Assembly: GCF_032337135.1 (NCBI RefSeq)
Contig: NZ_JAVXZZ010000001.1
Coordinates: 1,302,001 to 1,366,000, forward strand
Reading direction: 5' to 3'
Origin: Allorhodoferax sp032337135
GTDB lineage: Bacteria; Pseudomonadota; Gammaproteobacteria; Burkholderiales; Burkholderiaceae_C
DNA length: 64,000 bases
A program made the translations under genes and the position numbers. Below, piece by piece: positions 62,573-64,000 of the stretch. The first letter of the stretch is position 1; each line of letters starts with the position of its first letter. Below the pieces are notes generated by a model, which saw only the letters and a program-made list of their open reading frames with translations, made no database searches and was not told the DNA's origin.

Positions 62573-62935
62573 ATGTCATCCCTGACCACTCTGCTATTGC
62601 AAGCCACCATCAGTGTGCTGTGCAGCCTGCTGCTGATCGCCGTGCTGCGCCTGCCGCTCACCCGCACCCTTCGCCGCCTTTGTCCCGACGCCGATGCCGC
62701 GGCCTTCTGGTGGGCCTACGCCAGTGCCATGCTGGTGGGGGCGCCGCTGGCCCTGGTGTTGCTGGTGAACCTGCTCGCCCCCGGTGTCACGGCGGTGGAT
62801 CAGTTGCGCGCCGCGCTGCTGACCAGCCTGTGTGGACTGCTGTGGGGCATGCACCTGCTGGGGAGGCGCCTGAGCGCCTATGTGTCCGTGCCCACCGCCA
62901 GGACGCCCGTACCGCACGGCGGGGAGGCCCTATGA
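62573..62935 (+). CDS. Small membrane protein of unknown function
   Basis: 120 residues after GGAGG. Three hydrophobic segments are seen (LLLQATISVLCSLLLIAVL, WWAYASAMLVGAPLALVLLVNLL, LLTSLCGLLWGMHLLG). No family recognised. ATGA-coupled with the next SDR gene, so part of the 62573-64000 operon. Confidence 0.75.
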   Translation: MSSLTTLLLQATISVLCSLLLIAVLRLPLTRTLRRLCPDADAAAFWWAYASAMLVGAPLALVLLVNLLAPGVTAVDQLRAALLTSLCGLLWGMHLLGRRLSAYVSVPTARTPVPHGGEAL

Positions 62936-63789
62936 ACGTTCTGCTGACCGGTGCCACGGGTTTCCTTGGGCGCCACATCCACGCTGCGCTGCGGCAGGCC
63001 GGGCACAGTGTGGTGCCGGTGGCCCGCAGCCTGGGGCACGACTTCGCACACCTGCAGACCCCGGGCGACTGGGCACCTGTTCTGCAAGGTGTCGATGCCG
63101 TGGTCAACGCCGTGGGCATCATCGGTGAAACGCGGCAGCAGCGCTTCGAGGTGCTGCACACCCGCGCACCGCAAGCGCTGTTGGCAGCGGCCGAGGCAGC
63201 CGGCATTCGCCGTGTCGTGCAGATTTCCGCCCAGGGGGCCGACGCCACCGCCTTCAGTGCCTACCACCTCAGCAAGCGCCTGGCCGACGACACCGTGCGC
63301 AGCTTGCGCCAGCCCGGTTGGGTCTTGCGCCCGGGCCTGGTGTTCGGCCCCGGCGGTGCCAGCCAGGCGCTGTTCCTGCGGCTGGCACGCCTGCCCCGCA
63401 TTCCCGTACTGGGGGATGGGCAACAGGCGGTGCAGCCGGTGTACGTGGGCGACGTCGTCTCCACCGTGCTGGCGTGCCTGGCCCACCAAGGCCCGGGGCA
63501 GACGCTGGACCTCGTGCGCCCGGAACCGGTGGCCTTTGCCGATTGGCTGCGCACCCTGCGCCAGTTGCAAGGCCTGCCCCCCACCGCATTGGTTTGCCTT
63601 CCATGGGCACTGGCCCACCTGGGGGCCGCAGTGGCCGCACCATTCCTGCCCATGGCCCGCTCCGAGAACCTGCGCATGCTGCGCCAGGGGCACCGGGCCG
63701 ATGCCACGGCCTGGCTCCAGTTCTGGGGCCAGACCCCCACAGCCCCCCAAGCTACCCATTTGCGAGGCACTGCGCCCGCCTTGACCTAA
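62932..63789 (+). CDS. NAD(P)-binding SDR (atypical, NmrA/complex I 39-kDa-like)
   Basis: 285 residues from the ATG at 62932 after GGGAGG. It starts with the extended SDR motif LLTGATGFLGRHIHAALRQAGH and has INAVGI-type (VVNAVGIIGETRQQRFEVLH), SAQGADATAFSAYHLSKRLAD with a Y-x-x-x-K pair, and LRPGLVFGPGGASQALFLRLARLP. It is similar to proteins annotated as NAD(P)H-binding or complex I NDUFA9-like. In this genus it is found next to DUF2269 and membrane genes; no function is assigned. Confidence 0.85.
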   Translation: MNVLLTGATGFLGRHIHAALRQAGHSVVPVARSLGHDFAHLQTPGDWAPVLQGVDAVVNAVGIIGETRQQRFEVLHTRAPQALLAAAEAAGIRRVVQISAQGADATAFSAYHLSKRLADDTVRSLRQPGWVLRPGLVFGPGGASQALFLRLARLPRIPVLGDGQQAVQPVYVGDVVSTVLACLAHQGPGQTLDLVRPEPVAFADWLRTLRQLQGLPPTALVCLPWALAHLGAAVAAPFLPMARSENLRMLRQGHRADATAWLQFWGQTPTAPQATHLRGTAPALT

Positions 63790-63802
63790 AAGGAGCCCTG
63801 TC

Positions 63803-64000
63803 ATGGACTACCTCACCCTCAAGACGCTGCACATCCTGAGCATGGTGCTGCTGTTCGGCACCGGCCTGGGCAGTGCGTTCTACAAGTGGATGGCCGACCG
63901 CAGCGGCGTCGTGGCCCACATCGCTGTCACCAACCGCCACGTGGTGCTCGCCGACTGGTGTTTCACCACACCCACCGTGGTGTTCCAGCCGATCAGCGGG
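63803..64000 (+). CDS. DUF2269 family membrane protein, N-terminal part
   Basis: Begins with AAAAGGAG and ATG at 63803 and runs off the window after 66 residues. The start YLTLKTLHILSMVLLFGTGLGSAFYKWMADRS followed by VTNRHVVLADWCFTTPTVVFQPI is the DUF2269 pattern, an integral membrane protein of unknown role with conserved His residues. Third gene of the operon with the small membrane protein and SDR. Confidence 0.85.
   Translation, partial: MDYLTLKTLHILSMVLLFGTGLGSAFYKWMADRSGVVAHIAVTNRHVVLADWCFTTPTVVFQPISG

Overview
The window is a GC-rich, densely coded stretch of a betaproteobacterial chromosome. Gene content points to Burkholderiales, most likely Comamonadaceae (Acidovorax/Hydrogenophaga/Rhodoferax-like): metXW, ubiUVT next to napEDABC, several methyl-accepting chemotaxis proteins and many small beta-specific hypothetical genes. 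I see no rRNA, tRNA, CRISPR array, transposase or prophage. The species cannot be fixed from the sequence alone.

Layout. 1-6122: an eight-gene collinear lipid-modification cluster (end of an FAD oxidoreductase, DUF1365, cyclopropane-synthase-like methyltransferase, chalcone-isomerase-like protein, MFS carrier, DUF3833 lipoprotein, SDR, NTF2-like protein). 6136-8264: a small unknown gene and metXW (methionine synthesis), with a terminator-like hairpin abutting the metX start. 8280-14792: an ammonium transporter with a sigma-54-type promoter, an M20 peptidase, a monoacylglycerol-lipase-like hydrolase, a GST, methylglyoxal synthase and a thioesterase. 14894-20708: a large hybrid histidine kinase, an enoyl-CoA hydratase, a P-loop kinase and an MFS carrier. 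20792-29817: the anaerobic-respiration block, ubiUVT-ubiXD (oxygen-independent ubiquinone synthesis) followed by napEDABC (periplasmic nitrate reductase), with FNR/DNR-type boxes in front of both units. 30079-39113: TSUP permease, saccharopine-dehydrogenase-like oxidoreductase, class III cyclase, XRE regulator with a palindromic operator beside DUF2834, transglutaminase-like protein, methyltransferase, and alkB between two paralogous periplasmic binding proteins. 39185-42499: homoserine dehydrogenase with a candidate threonine/isoleucine leader peptide, then a zinc-ribbon/methyltransferase/DTW operon. 42513-56061: two chemoreceptors (the Aer-like one with a perfect FNR box upstream), a CHASE-only sensor, LysR with a hydrolase, EamA permease, FimV-like protein, esterase, AhpD-like protein, an amine-type FAD oxidase and Dps. 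56081-61375: VOC protein, hydrolase, and a PadR-controlled unsaturated fatty-acid degradation pair (FadH-like reductase fused to an NTF2/SnoaL domain, plus an ECH1-like dienoyl-CoA isomerase). 61415-64000: membrane-anchored AraC regulator and a small operon cut by the window end.

How it fits together: the most coherent theme is adaptation to low oxygen. FNR-type boxes precede the genes that make ubiquinone without oxygen, the quinol-oxidising nitrate reductase that would use it, and an aerotaxis receptor. A second theme is lipid chemistry at both ends of the window. A ~50-bp repeat, seen seven times plus one doubtful copy, lies in intergenic gaps and in one case overlaps a gene start.
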